A DNA stretch of 64,000 bases from PHAA01 sp963665865 (GTDB lineage Bacteria; Bacillota; Syntrophomonadia; Syntrophomonadales; Syntrophomonadaceae). Shown here piece by piece: positions 43,336-51,421 of the stretch; the stretch's first letter is position 1, and each line of letters begins with the position of its first letter. The stretch covers positions 2,542,001 through 2,606,000 of the forward strand of contig CAXXWF010000001.1 in assembly GCA_963665865.2 (NCBI GenBank). Reading direction: 5' to 3'. Below the pieces are notes generated by a model that worked only from the letters and a program-made list of their open reading frames with translations, was not told the origin of the DNA and searched no databases. The position numbers were made by a program, and so were the translations under genes.

Positions 43336-44504
43336 ACCTTTCGTAAGTACTCACCATAACGGTCATAAGACTCCTTAATCTGTTCCATAAAATCTCCCCC
43401 GAACTTGTCTAAAAACGCTGCCGCCAGACCATAGGCCAGCATGGCCTCTCCCACCACGCTGGCAGCAGGAACCGCACAGATATCAGACCGTTCTACATCT
43501 GCCTTTTGTTCCACCCACATCTCCGTGTTAACGCTGACGAGCGGTTTATACAAGGTAGGAATAGGCTTCATATAGGCGCGTGCCCATACTGTTTCCCCGT
43601 TACTAATGCCACCTTCTATCCCCCCAGCACGATTGGAGAGACGAAAAACTCCTCTGGCCTCCTGAAAATGGATCTCATCATGTACCATTGATCCTGGAGA
43701 ACTCGCGTTGCTTATACCGTCACCTATTTCGACTGCTTTTATTGCGGGAATAGTCATTAGAAGTCCGCTCAAGCGTGCGTCCAATCTATTCTCCCAACAG
43801 GTATAGGTTCCAAGCCCTGGTGGTACGCCAACTGCGCCCACCTCAAAACTTCCCCCTAATGATTCACCGGTTTGGCGAGCGTGATCGATCGTCTCTATCA
43901 TCATGGATTCTTTAGTCTTATCGGGACAGCGAACAGTCGATGCCTCGACCTGCTCCTGCCAGGCTGCCAGTCCCTGGCTGCTGACAAATTCCGGCCCTGT
44001 CCCCCGCACTTCACCAATAGATATTACCTGACTGTATATGTATATGTTGAAACATTTTAAGAATGCCCTAAAAAACGCCCCTGCTGCAACCCGCGAGGCG
44101 GTTTCTCGAGCACTGGCTCTTTCTAAAACATTGCGCATATCGGCGTGGTTATATTTCATCGCCCCGGGAAGGTCAGCATGACCAGGACGGGGTCTTTTTA
44201 CCGCGCGTTCCTCAGAATATGGCGTACTTTCAACCGCCATAATTTCCTGCCAGTTTTCCCAGTCACGATTCCGGATACTTATAGCAATCGGGCTCCCGGT
44301 AGTATGTCCCGCCCTGACCCCGGACAAGATTTCCACTTCGTCCGACTCGATACTCATACGTCCGCCTCGGCCATAACCCTTTTGGCGCCGCTGCAGCTGC
44401 TGGTTGATTTCCCCGCTGCTGATATTAAGCCCGGCCGGCATGCCTTCAATTATACTAACCAAAGCCTTCCCATGGGACTCTCCCGCTGTAGAATACTTTA
44501 ACAT
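43314..44504 (-). CDS. aroC: Chorismate synthase
   Basis: 396 residues from the ATG at 44504 (MLKYSTAGESHG), preceded by GGGGGAG; the open frame extends 29 codons further without a good site. Signatures: GESHGKALVSIIEG, GRGGRMSIESD, RPRPGHADLPG, RASARETASRVAAG and the FMN-related end SNRAGGIEGGISNG. It converts EPSP to chorismate with reduced FMN. Confidence 0.96.
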   Translation of the reverse strand: MLKYSTAGESHGKALVSIIEGMPAGLNISSGEINQQLQRRQKGYGRGGRMSIESDEVEILSGVRAGHTTGSPIAISIRNRDWENWQEIMAVESTPYSEERAVKRPRPGHADLPGAMKYNHADMRNVLERASARETASRVAAGAFFRAFLKCFNIYIYSQVISIGEVRGTGPEFVSSQGLAAWQEQVEASTVRCPDKTKESMMIETIDHARQTGESLGGSFEVGAVGVPPGLGTYTCWENRLDARLSGLLMTIPAIKAVEIGDGISNASSPGSMVHDEIHFQEARGVFRLSNRAGGIEGGISNGETVWARAYMKPIPTLYKPLVSVNTEMWVEQKADVERSDICAVPAASVVGEAMLAYGLAAAFLDKFGGDFMEQIKESYDRYGEYLRKVWRWEKI

Positions 44505-44514
44505 CAAACTCCCC

Positions 44515-45021
44515 CTATTTCTTGCGTACATACCCACCCCGGAAATGTTTGGGCTCCATAAATACCACGAAAGCCTCAGGTTCCATGGCATAAATCTTTT
44601 CGGTTACTACTCGAGCCAGATTGCGTTTTAGAACCATGCTCATTACAAGTTTATAGCCCGCTTTACCCTTGGCTTCCCAACAAGTAATCGGAAATCCCTG
44701 GGCTCGTAACTCTTCCACAATATAGCTATGATCAAGGTCAATAATCACCTGCACTCCTCGGTACCCCAGCGCTAATCGATCTTCTATAACACTCCCCACT
44801 AATACCCCCATGGAAAAGCCCAGGCAAAATACCCCCAGTTTGACCGGATCATTCAGAGCCCCAACCACCATGCTGAGAGCTATAGTATATACCATGATCT
44901 CGACAAAGCCTATAATGGCGGCTGGCCATTTGTCTCCCCGGATGATCAAAATCGTGCGGATTGTACCTAAAGAAACATCGGTTATCCGCGCAAAGAAAAT
45001 AAACAAAAGTTGAAATATCAC
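44515..45021 (-). CDS. UPF0316 membrane protein (DUF5698/DUF2179)
   Basis: A 168-residue protein with three membrane segments in the first half (FARITDVSLGTIRTILIIRG, then VEIMVYTIALSMVVGAL, GVFCLGFSMGVLVGSVIED) and a C-terminal DUF2179-type domain (LRAQGFPITCWEAKGK). Function unknown. It lies between the lone prepilin and aroC, 10 nt before aroC's start. Confidence 0.85.
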   Translation of the reverse strand: MIFQLLFIFFARITDVSLGTIRTILIIRGDKWPAAIIGFVEIMVYTIALSMVVGALNDPVKLGVFCLGFSMGVLVGSVIEDRLALGYRGVQVIIDLDHSYIVEELRAQGFPITCWEAKGKAGYKLVMSMVLKRNLARVVTEKIYAMEPEAFVVFMEPKHFRGGYVRKK

Positions 45022-45032
45022 ACTGTTACCTC

Positions 45033-45488
45033 CTACCAGTCTTCCGGCGGGATATCTGATATCCTGACCCGTCCCGCCACAGCATTAACAATCACATAGA
45101 TTCGATTAACGTTGTTACTCAAGGTAATCGTTCCTCCCGAGCCGGGTGCCCCGGAAGGCGAGAAGCTGCAGGCTGGTAAACCGCCTACCTTGGTAGTAAA
45201 TGTCGTGGCACCCACAAAATTTATGCCGGGGTTAAGAAGATGGGATGATTGTCCGTTAATTTTATATTTCGCATTTTCTGGATAAAATACTACGGTAATA
45301 GGTTGCCCACTGGTCATGGACTGCTGGCGCGCCAGGCGAAGCAGGGATGCCAATTGTCGCGCATCAGTCCGCAATTTCACATTATCCAGCGGTTTAGAAA
45401 ATGCCGGCATGACCATAGCCGATACCAGAGCAATAATTGCCATGGTAACTACAACCTCCATAAGAGTGAAACCTTTGACATTCCTAAT
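45033..45488 (-). CDS. GspH/FimT-like prepilin starting at a non-standard codon
   Basis: The frame contains the prepilin signal VKGFTLMEVVVTMAIIALVS with cleavage after Gly and Glu at +5. Reading from the internal ATG at 45461 would remove the leader and the cleavage site. Upstream of it there is no ATG, GTG or TTG before a stop; an ATT at 45488, overlapping the aroE stop TAG by one base, is the likeliest initiator. The C-terminal part (LARQQSMTSGQPITVVFYP) is typical of FimT/GspH. About 151 residues. It is isolated from the pilus operon. Confidence 0.7.
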   Translation of the reverse strand: MRNVKGFTLMEVVVTMAIIALVSAMVMPAFSKPLDNVKLRTDARQLASLLRLARQQSMTSGQPITVVFYPENAKYKINGQSSHLLNPGINFVGATTFTTKVGGLPACSFSPSGAPGSGGTITLSNNVNRIYVIVNAVAGRVRISDIPPEDW

Positions 45489-46332
45489 AAGTATCTAGGA
45501 CCACTTCTTTCATATAATCAATTGGGGGATTTTCTCCGGTAAGGATCTGCAACGTGAGTGCCCCCTGATGAACGAGCATAGATAAACCATTAATGGTTTT
45601 AAGATTCTTTACCTGAGCTATAGATAACAACCGGGTGGTGATTGGATTATAAATCAAATCATACACCACCGTAGCAGACCTTACATTATCTAGGGCTAGA
45701 ATCGGTGTGTTTTCAATATCCGGATACATTCCTACCGGGGTACAGTTAATTATAAGGTCGGAATCCTGACTGAGGCGGTCAAATAGTTCATCACTCATCT
45801 GAGCACCGGTCGCCTGCCCGCCGGATAGATTCTCTACAAACCTGGCCAGATCACAAGCCTTGGCCGGATCCAGATCGAGAATACTAAGTTGCTCAGTTCC
45901 GGCTATCGTAAGTTCATAGGCAATTGAATGAGCAGCTCCGCCTGCTCCTATAAGCAGGGCCCTTTTAATCGGGCCGACTCCTTCCTCCGCCAGACTAGCC
46001 ATAAAACCCCGGCCATCAGTATTAAATCCGGTCAGGCAGCCATTTTCATTCTTGATAAGGTTAACTGCTCCACATGCAAGTGCTTCTGGTGACAGCTCGT
46101 CCAAGAAAGGGATAATCGCTTTCTTATAAGGGATGGTTACATTTACCCCTTTGAAGTTCAGGGCCCTGAGTCCGGCGACAGCCTCTTTCAACTGATCAGG
46201 AGCTACTTCCAAAGGCAGGTATAGATAGTTCAAGCCCATCTTGGCAAGGGTAAGATTGTGCATCCGGGGTGAGAGACTGTGCCCCAAAGGATTGCCAATA
46301 ATACCGATTAAAAGTGTCTGGCTGTTTATCAA
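45484..46332 (-). CDS. aroE: Shikimate dehydrogenase
   Basis: A 282-residue NADP-dependent enzyme: GIIGNPLGHSLSPRMHN (substrate serines), GVNVTIPYKKAI (catalytic Lys), LIGAGGAAHSIAYEL (nucleotide loop), and NGLSMLVHQGALTLQI. It is 9 nt after yqeG, in a shikimate-pathway cluster. Confidence 0.96.
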   Translation of the reverse strand: MINSQTLLIGIIGNPLGHSLSPRMHNLTLAKMGLNYLYLPLEVAPDQLKEAVAGLRALNFKGVNVTIPYKKAIIPFLDELSPEALACGAVNLIKNENGCLTGFNTDGRGFMASLAEEGVGPIKRALLIGAGGAAHSIAYELTIAGTEQLSILDLDPAKACDLARFVENLSGGQATGAQMSDELFDRLSQDSDLIINCTPVGMYPDIENTPILALDNVRSATVVYDLIYNPITTRLLSIAQVKNLKTINGLSMLVHQGALTLQILTGENPPIDYMKEVVLDTY

Positions 46333-46341
46333 CGTTCATTT

Positions 46342-46854
46342 TCACTTCCCTTTACTGATAGCTTTCTTAAATAGTAAATGTAGAATAAATATCTCTAGAG
46401 TACGATTTATTTTAGTGCCCACAAATTCTCTCCGGGCCAGAGGTTTCACTAGAATAGTATATAAGCCCGCCCGGTTTCCTCCTAAGATATCCGTAAAAAT
46501 CTGATCTCCCACCACGGCTGTCTGGGCTGCATTGACTCCCATTAGTTTTATTGCCCGATGGAAGGCTCCACGACGAGGTTTGGCAGCCCGATGAATGAAA
46601 GGTATACCCAGTCGGTCGGCAACCTTGCGAATCCTTTGCTCACCATTATTGGACAAAATACAGGCTTTAAAGCCTTCCCCATTGATAAGCTTAAACCATT
46701 CTTCCACTTCTGCCCGAATAACGTTGCTGTTCCATTCAGTAATAGTGTTATCAAGGTCAATGATAAAGGCCATAATATTTTGTTCGCGGAGCTTGTCTAT
46801 GGGAATATCAAGCAATGTATCAACATAAATTCTTGGATATAGCAAATCAAGCAT
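46342..46854 (-). CDS. yqeG: YqeG-family HAD phosphatase
   Basis: A 170-residue HAD subfamily IIIA protein: nucleophile aspartates in FIIDLDNTITEWN, CILSNN (motif II), KPRRGAF (motif III Lys), and VVGDQIFTDILGGNRAG (motif IV). In Firmicutes YqeG is usually a neighbour of aroE, as here. Substrate unproven. Confidence 0.9.
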   Translation of the reverse strand: MLDLLYPRIYVDTLLDIPIDKLREQNIMAFIIDLDNTITEWNSNVIRAEVEEWFKLINGEGFKACILSNNGEQRIRKVADRLGIPFIHRAAKPRRGAFHRAIKLMGVNAAQTAVVGDQIFTDILGGNRAGLYTILVKPLARREFVGTKINRTLEIFILHLLFKKAISKGK

Positions 46855-46871
46855 TTAATACCTCATTAATT

Positions 46872-47873
46872 CTATTTCAACATATTTTCTCTAAACAAGG
46901 CAGCCGACAATTCAGGGGCGACCGGGTTCATATATATACCGGTGGCAATATCTACCGCGTTATTCACTAACAGGCGGGGGTTTATTTCCATATACCAGTG
47001 AAATCCAGGTTGATAGGGCAAGTTGACTGGCGCAGTGTTGAAGATAAAATTGTAAGCGGGATTTTGTAAGGTCTTTACCATCGTTTGCGTATAGGCTCGG
47101 CAAACCATAGCGAAATCTTCAAGCTCAACCTCGCTTATAGCTCCAAAGTGTTCACAATGTTGCTTGGGTATAACCCAGGTTTCATAGGAAAATCTGGATG
47201 CATACGGACAGATAAGCAGAAAATAATTAGTTTCATAAACTACCCTTACTCCACTCTGTTTTTCCTGTGCTATTATGGCACACAAAAGGCATTGCTCATT
47301 TTTATGATAGTAATCAGCCGGACCTGAATTCCAATGGGGCATAGAAGGCAGTCCCATTATCTGACTGTGACTGTGGTCCTGTGAAGCACCGGCGAAAATC
47401 CCCCGATTTTTATAAATTTGTATGTATTTGATCCGATCATCCTGGGATAATGCGTTATAACGGAGTTTAAGCATTCTAAATACCTGGGCAACTTTTTCCT
47501 GGTCGAGTTCATGTAAATCAACTCCATGGTCGGGCGTCTCGATAACAACCTCCTGCCTACCCAAACCATTGTAATTACTGTAAATACCTGCGTGCGTTTT
47601 CTCCAATACTCCCTCCAGTTGGAACACCGAATATTTATTGGGTATAACCCTAATTGACCAGCCGGGGGTGTTGGCCTCTGAGCAGTTATCCCGACAGGCC
47701 ATGATTTCCGGAGGAGTGGATGATTCGTTGCCCTCACAAAATGGGCAGAACATATGATTACCAGCGGTTTCGATGCCGCGTTTGTTGATTGGGAAATCAT
47801 GTGGTTTTAAAGCCATATCCGTAGCAACAGCTACCCAGTTGTTCTTAACCAAATCCCGTCTAATTTCCGCCAT
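46872..47873 (-). CDS. galT: Galactose-1-phosphate uridylyltransferase (HIT family)
   Basis: A 333-residue GalT-type enzyme: zinc cysteines in CPFCEGNES, SIRVIPNKYSVF, the catalytic DHSHSQIMGLPSMP (HxHxQ), and CLLCAI. It carries out the UDP-glucose/Gal-1-P exchange, or a related nucleotidyl transfer; no galK or galE is nearby. Confidence 0.9.
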   Translation of the reverse strand: MAEIRRDLVKNNWVAVATDMALKPHDFPINKRGIETAGNHMFCPFCEGNESSTPPEIMACRDNCSEANTPGWSIRVIPNKYSVFQLEGVLEKTHAGIYSNYNGLGRQEVVIETPDHGVDLHELDQEKVAQVFRMLKLRYNALSQDDRIKYIQIYKNRGIFAGASQDHSHSQIMGLPSMPHWNSGPADYYHKNEQCLLCAIIAQEKQSGVRVVYETNYFLLICPYASRFSYETWVIPKQHCEHFGAISEVELEDFAMVCRAYTQTMVKTLQNPAYNFIFNTAPVNLPYQPGFHWYMEINPRLLVNNAVDIATGIYMNPVAPELSAALFRENMLK

Positions 47874-48044
47874 CTGCTGCTACCTCCTTAGAAAAATGGT
47901 GCAAACTCCAAAATAATAATACCTTAAATTACAGTTGGGCAAAAATAACTATTACCTAATTATTATATTCTATTCTTGACTTTTCACCACAGGCTACCTT
48001 TGAAAAATTTGCTATTTTTATTTTTCACCAGTAGTGTAAAAATG

Positions 48045-48090
48045 AATTAATTACAAAATACTTTGCTGTCCAATTACTTTGTAATTAATT
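48045..48090. repeat. Inverted repeat just upstream of the satP promoter
   Basis: Perfect 13-bp arms AATTAATTACAAA (48045-48057) and TTTGTAATTAATT (48078-48090), 20 nt apart. It ends 5 bp before the -35 box, so it could be a regulator site; AT-rich content makes chance pairing possible. Confidence 0.4.
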
Positions 48091-48095
48091 ACTAT

Positions 48096-48124
48096 TTGAC
48101 AGCATATGTTTTAGCATATAATAT
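48096..48124 (+). promoter_or_regulatory. Strong vegetative promoter upstream of satP
   Basis: TTGACA (48096-48101), 17-bp spacer, TAATAT (48119-48124). It is about 350 nt before the satP ATG, giving a long leader. The rest of 47874-48474 shows no other firm gene apart from a 25-codon frame. Confidence 0.8.
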
Positions 48125-48179
48125 GTTAATTGGTGAGAATGTTCTAAAAATCAAAAATCTCCATGAAGGGAGGTATGAT

Positions 48180-48257
48180 TTGCCAGATTATGGGGATCCG
48201 TATTTCAAAGGCTTTTCCTCAACTGGATTGATTTTGAGCCAAGGGAATATCACATAG
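48180..48257 (+). CDS. Possible 25-residue leader peptide
   Basis: A TTG at 48180 follows AAGGGAGG by 6 nt and opens a frame reading LPDYGDPYFKGFSS through ILSQGNIT to a TAG at 48257. It lies inside the satP leader. The ribosome site is good, but codons and residues show no recognisable family; low certainty. Confidence 0.35.
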   Translation: MPDYGDPYFKGFSSTGLILSQGNIT

Positions 48258-48474
48258 TGTAAACCTTACTAGGAGATTTACTGGTAATAATTGGATTGTG
48301 GGTTAAAAGCCTAGGGGAATCGTCAAACTTGTCATTGCAATATTTGAAGATTATTTGCAGTATAGTTTGAAGTACTAGAGAGAATTAGATTTATTGTGCA
48401 TATTATGGAATGTTATATGATTCAATACTTATAAAAAGTATTAGAGTCATAAAAAAATGTGAGGGGGATTTTGG

Positions 48475-49095
48475 ATGTCAGGAGACGGAAAAGGATGGGC
48501 CAATCCAGCACCAGCGGGTTTAGTAGCACTAGCAGTAGCGTGTTTTACTTTTTACTATATTTTATTTGGATTTGAAGCATATGGTTTCACAAGTCCGGCA
48601 GGCGCACTTCCCTTATTAGGATGTTGGTTAATGGGTGGTTTTGTAATCCAGGTAATTGTTGGTGTTGTTGAACTTATGGAAGGTAACAGCACAGGTGGTA
48701 ACGTCTTTACAGTCTTCTCAGCCTTCTTTATGCTGGCTGGCGGCTTGGAATTCTTCGTCAAGTATTTTGCTGCTGCTAACAAATGGGCAATACCGCTTAA
48801 TACTGTTGTTGATGGTTATGCTTGGGCAGCTTTGGCAATATTTATCGTATTGTGGACACCCGCTTACTTCAAGGGCACTTCTATCCTGGCTTTGGCCGTT
48901 ATATTATTGGATGTTGCCGTTGTATTTATTGCTTTGATGGATCTTGGCTTAGTCGCCAAACCAACTGGCGATCCCATCGCAGCATATTTTCTATTAGGTA
49001 CAGGTATTCTCGCGCTGTATCTTTCTTCAGCAATAATTCTTAATACCGCTTTTGGCAAATCCATTTTACCCATAACAGGTCCCTGGGTGAAATAA
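48475..49095 (+). CDS. satP: Acetate/succinate transporter (GPR1/FUN34/YaaH family)
   Basis: A 206-residue protein with six membrane segments. The family signature WANPAPAGLVALAVACF at the N-terminus, and FGFEAYGFT, GGNVFTVFSAFFMLAGG follow. It moves acetate or small carboxylates with protons. In a fermenting or syntrophic bacterium acetate export is a sensible role. GAGGGGG precedes the ATG. Confidence 0.92.
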   Translation: MSGDGKGWANPAPAGLVALAVACFTFYYILFGFEAYGFTSPAGALPLLGCWLMGGFVIQVIVGVVELMEGNSTGGNVFTVFSAFFMLAGGLEFFVKYFAAANKWAIPLNTVVDGYAWAALAIFIVLWTPAYFKGTSILALAVILLDVAVVFIALMDLGLVAKPTGDPIAAYFLLGTGILALYLSSAIILNTAFGKSILPITGPWVK

Positions 49096-49128
49096 ACCTA
49101 TTTCATTTATTTTATAATAATTTAAAAG

Positions 49129-49158
49129 AAGCCGGTGGATTAATGCCACCGGCTTTTC
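49129..49158. terminator. Terminator between satP and sigK
   Basis: Perfect 10-bp stem AAGCCGGTGG / CCACCGGCTT around ATTAATG, with a T-run on the plus strand and A-rich flank on the other, between convergent genes. Confidence 0.9.
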
Positions 49159-49174
49159 TATGTTATATCAATTA

Positions 49175-49882
49175 TTAACCCTGCCCAGTTTCAAGTCCAA
49201 TTTCCCTTATTAGTTTGTTAACTGCCCTCTTCTCAATACGTGAGACATAGGAACGAGATATCCCTAATTCCTTGGCAATCTCGCGCTGGGTTCCTTTCAA
49301 CCCGTTAAAAAACCCGTATCTCATCTCAATTACTTCACGTTCTCGACCAGACAAGGTATCCATTTTATCTTTTATTTTTTTGCCTTGCATTTTGGTCTCA
49401 ATTATTTCTATTATTTCGCTATCAGTGGTCAGTACATCCATTAAGGAGATTTCATTACCTTCCTTGTCATAACCGATGGGATCGTAGATCGACACCTCCT
49501 GGCGGAGTTTCCTGATATTACGCAGATGCATGAGCACTTCATTTTCAATGCAGCGGGCCGCATAGGTGGCCAGCTTTACCCCTCGATCAAGGTTGTATGT
49601 TCTTATTGCTTTGATTAATCCGATAGTCCCGATGGAGATTAGATCCTCTATGTCTTCCCCGCTGCTCTCGTACTTTCTTACCACATGGGCTACCAATCGT
49701 AAATTGTGTTCAATTAATTTATTGCGGGCATCAAGACTGCCCATCTGTAATTTGTCTAGAAATGCTTTTTCCTCTTCGGCTTCCAGTGGCTGGGGAAAAA
49801 CCTGGTTGTTAAGGTAACCAAATAACAGTAACGTACCTTTTACAACTGCAGTAATTGCAAGCGCCCAGTAAAGGATGCTCAA
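49175..49882 (-). CDS. sigK: RNA polymerase sigma-K factor, uninterrupted
   Basis: About 235 residues from a TTG at 49882, chosen because GGAGGTGG is spaced 6 nt; an ATG at 49897 has no site. The short hydrophobic pro-segment (WALAITAVVKGTLLLFGYL) is present, so it is made as pro-sigma-K. Region 2 NLRLVAHVVRKYESSGEDIEDLISIG and region 4 REIAKELGISRSYVSRIEKRA. The gene is not split by a skin element. It directs late mother-cell sporulation genes. Confidence 0.92.
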   Translation of the reverse strand: MSILYWALAITAVVKGTLLLFGYLNNQVFPQPLEAEEEKAFLDKLQMGSLDARNKLIEHNLRLVAHVVRKYESSGEDIEDLISIGTIGLIKAIRTYNLDRGVKLATYAARCIENEVLMHLRNIRKLRQEVSIYDPIGYDKEGNEISLMDVLTTDSEIIEIIETKMQGKKIKDKMDTLSGREREVIEMRYGFFNGLKGTQREIAKELGISRSYVSRIEKRAVNKLIREIGLETGQG

Positions 49883-49970
49883 AGATACCACCTCCATATT
49901 TTTTAGCGCTCTATACTATATGAGGGTGATAGGTGAAATGTGTCATGATTAGACAGGTAAATGGTGGGAA

Positions 49971-50408
49971 TTATTGTTTTCTGTCTAATAAGGTAATGTT
50001 GGTAGTCGCGCTGGCAATTAAGTTGTTCTTGCTATCATAAGCTTCTCCCACCAAATGAATGATTGTCTTGCCAAGTGATCTTAAAAATACAGTTACAATC
50101 AATCGGTCATTTTCATAAATAGGTTTGTGATAAGTGACATTCATATCAATGGTAGCCATGTTCATTTCATTTGTAGTTAGATAAACCAGGGCGCCAAATG
50201 TATTGTCAAATGCTGCCCCAATGAACCCTCCTTGCATTGACTTGCGCGGATTGGAGTACATCTCCAATACCGGAAAAGCAAAGGTAGCACTTTTACCAAC
50301 CACATATTCAATGAATTCCCTTTGCATCATTTTCACGCAGTTGGGTTCTGCCATCTTTTCAACAATGCCATCCGCATACATCAATTCTAAATCAGTATAT
50401 ACTGTCAT
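49971..50408 (-). CDS. PaaI-type hotdog thioesterase
   Basis: A 145-residue hotdog-fold protein: MQGGFIGAAFDNTFGAL (the usual HGG..D catalytic segment with Gln for His), MATIDMNVTYHKPI, and the final SATTNITLLDR. Likely an acyl-CoA thioesterase of unknown substrate. It has an ATG 9 nt from GGGAGGCAAC-like signals. Confidence 0.8.
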   Translation of the reverse strand: MTVYTDLELMYADGIVEKMAEPNCVKMMQREFIEYVVGKSATFAFPVLEMYSNPRKSMQGGFIGAAFDNTFGALVYLTTNEMNMATIDMNVTYHKPIYENDRLIVTVFLRSLGKTIIHLVGEAYDSKNNLIASATTNITLLDRKQ

Positions 50409-50452
50409 TCAGTTGCCTCCCATATTTAAGTATAAACTTATATCGAGTCATT

Positions 50453-50490
50453 AAAGCCTTGCTTAGGTAGTTTGCCAATAGCAAGGCTTT
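50453..50490. other. Perfect 11-bp hairpin upstream of the thioesterase
   Basis: AAAGCCTTGCT (50453-50463) pairs with AGCAAGGCTTT (50480-50490), 16-nt loop. It could end a transcript from the decayed region to the right. Confidence 0.55.
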
Positions 50491-51091
50491 TGGTTTGAAT
50501 TCAGAATATTCTATTTCGGTATCATGTTCAAGAGATTTTTAGGTTCACTTGGATTTCTAATTTGGTGAGTAAATTATTTTTGTCTTTTTATAATGTACTA
50601 TTTGCCTTCTTCGTTATTCTTAAGCTCTAATATTTGATTGTTAATGGATTCACTCTCTGCTTCACAAGCCATAATCTCGCCGTATTTATATGTCTAAAAA
50701 TCCAGCTATTTTTTACACCCCTTTTCCGTATTATCCAATGATTATATATTAGTCACAAATAATTAAAATCCTTTATGCTTTATTGCTATTCTATATTTTT
50801 ACAAGCCATGTTAATGGGTGTTTCATTTTTCCGCACTTTTCTTATTGATTTCCAAAATATAAATATCCTGATATTTCAGTCTATATTAATAACAGCTTAT
50901 GTTATGCGCTATAATGAAAGTCTTTTAAGACATAGAGCCAATAAGGAAATAATGGAACAGCCCAAAATTGAAAAGTCCGCCGTCATGAAGACGAGCGAAC
51001 TTTTTCATGCTTTCTATGCAGCCTTGCGTAGGTAAAACTCTAGAAACCTTTGGATGTTTCACCCCATAGTATCTTGTTACAAACACTACAC
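50491..51091. other. Gene-poor AT-rich stretch
   Basis: No convincing gene. Open frames here (for example 50775-51035 plus) lack ribosome sites and family resemblance. I see only weak, unassigned structure. Confidence 0.5.
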
Positions 51092-51304
51092 TTACCAAAC
51101 AAATAGATACTCCCATCGCTTAACCTGTCCTTCAAAGGGTACCATCTGAATACTGAAATCTTCTTTATGCTTACATGGTACCACCCAGGGTACACAAGCC
51201 TGATGAAACAATTGCTTATATCGCCACTATGCTTCCCTGGCATCAGGATTTATTGTATCTATCGCAATATAAACTAATTCTGGGGGAGGTAATTTTTCTG
51301 CCAT
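51092..51304 (-). pseudogene. Small frame interrupted by one TAG
   Basis: From an ATG at 51304 with GAGGTG upstream: MAEKLPPPELVYIAIDTINP, then DAREA, an in-frame TAG at 51229-51227, then WRYKQLFHQACVPWVV and KEDFSIQMVPFEGQVKRWEY to TAA at 51094. Both halves look coding, so a 70-codon gene with a premature stop, or a 25-residue protein, is possible. Family unknown. Confidence 0.35.
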
Positions 51305-51421
51305 ACATGCACCTCATTCCCAATCTTATTAATTAATCCTAAAACTTTTGATTTAAGACCGCTAGGTTGCGAAAGGACAAGAAACGCCCGCTCGCGGTCA
51401 GACGAACAGGCATCCTTACTT

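Noticed and set aside
49175..49882. A skin element interrupting sigK
   Set aside because: The gene is one continuous frame with both conserved regions.
50775..51035. An 86-residue plus-strand protein
   Set aside because: No ribosome site, odd composition and no recognisable motif; lies in decayed DNA.
51227..51229. Pyrrolysine at the TAG
   Set aside because: No pyl genes or known pyrrolysine protein family in sight; a premature stop is simpler.
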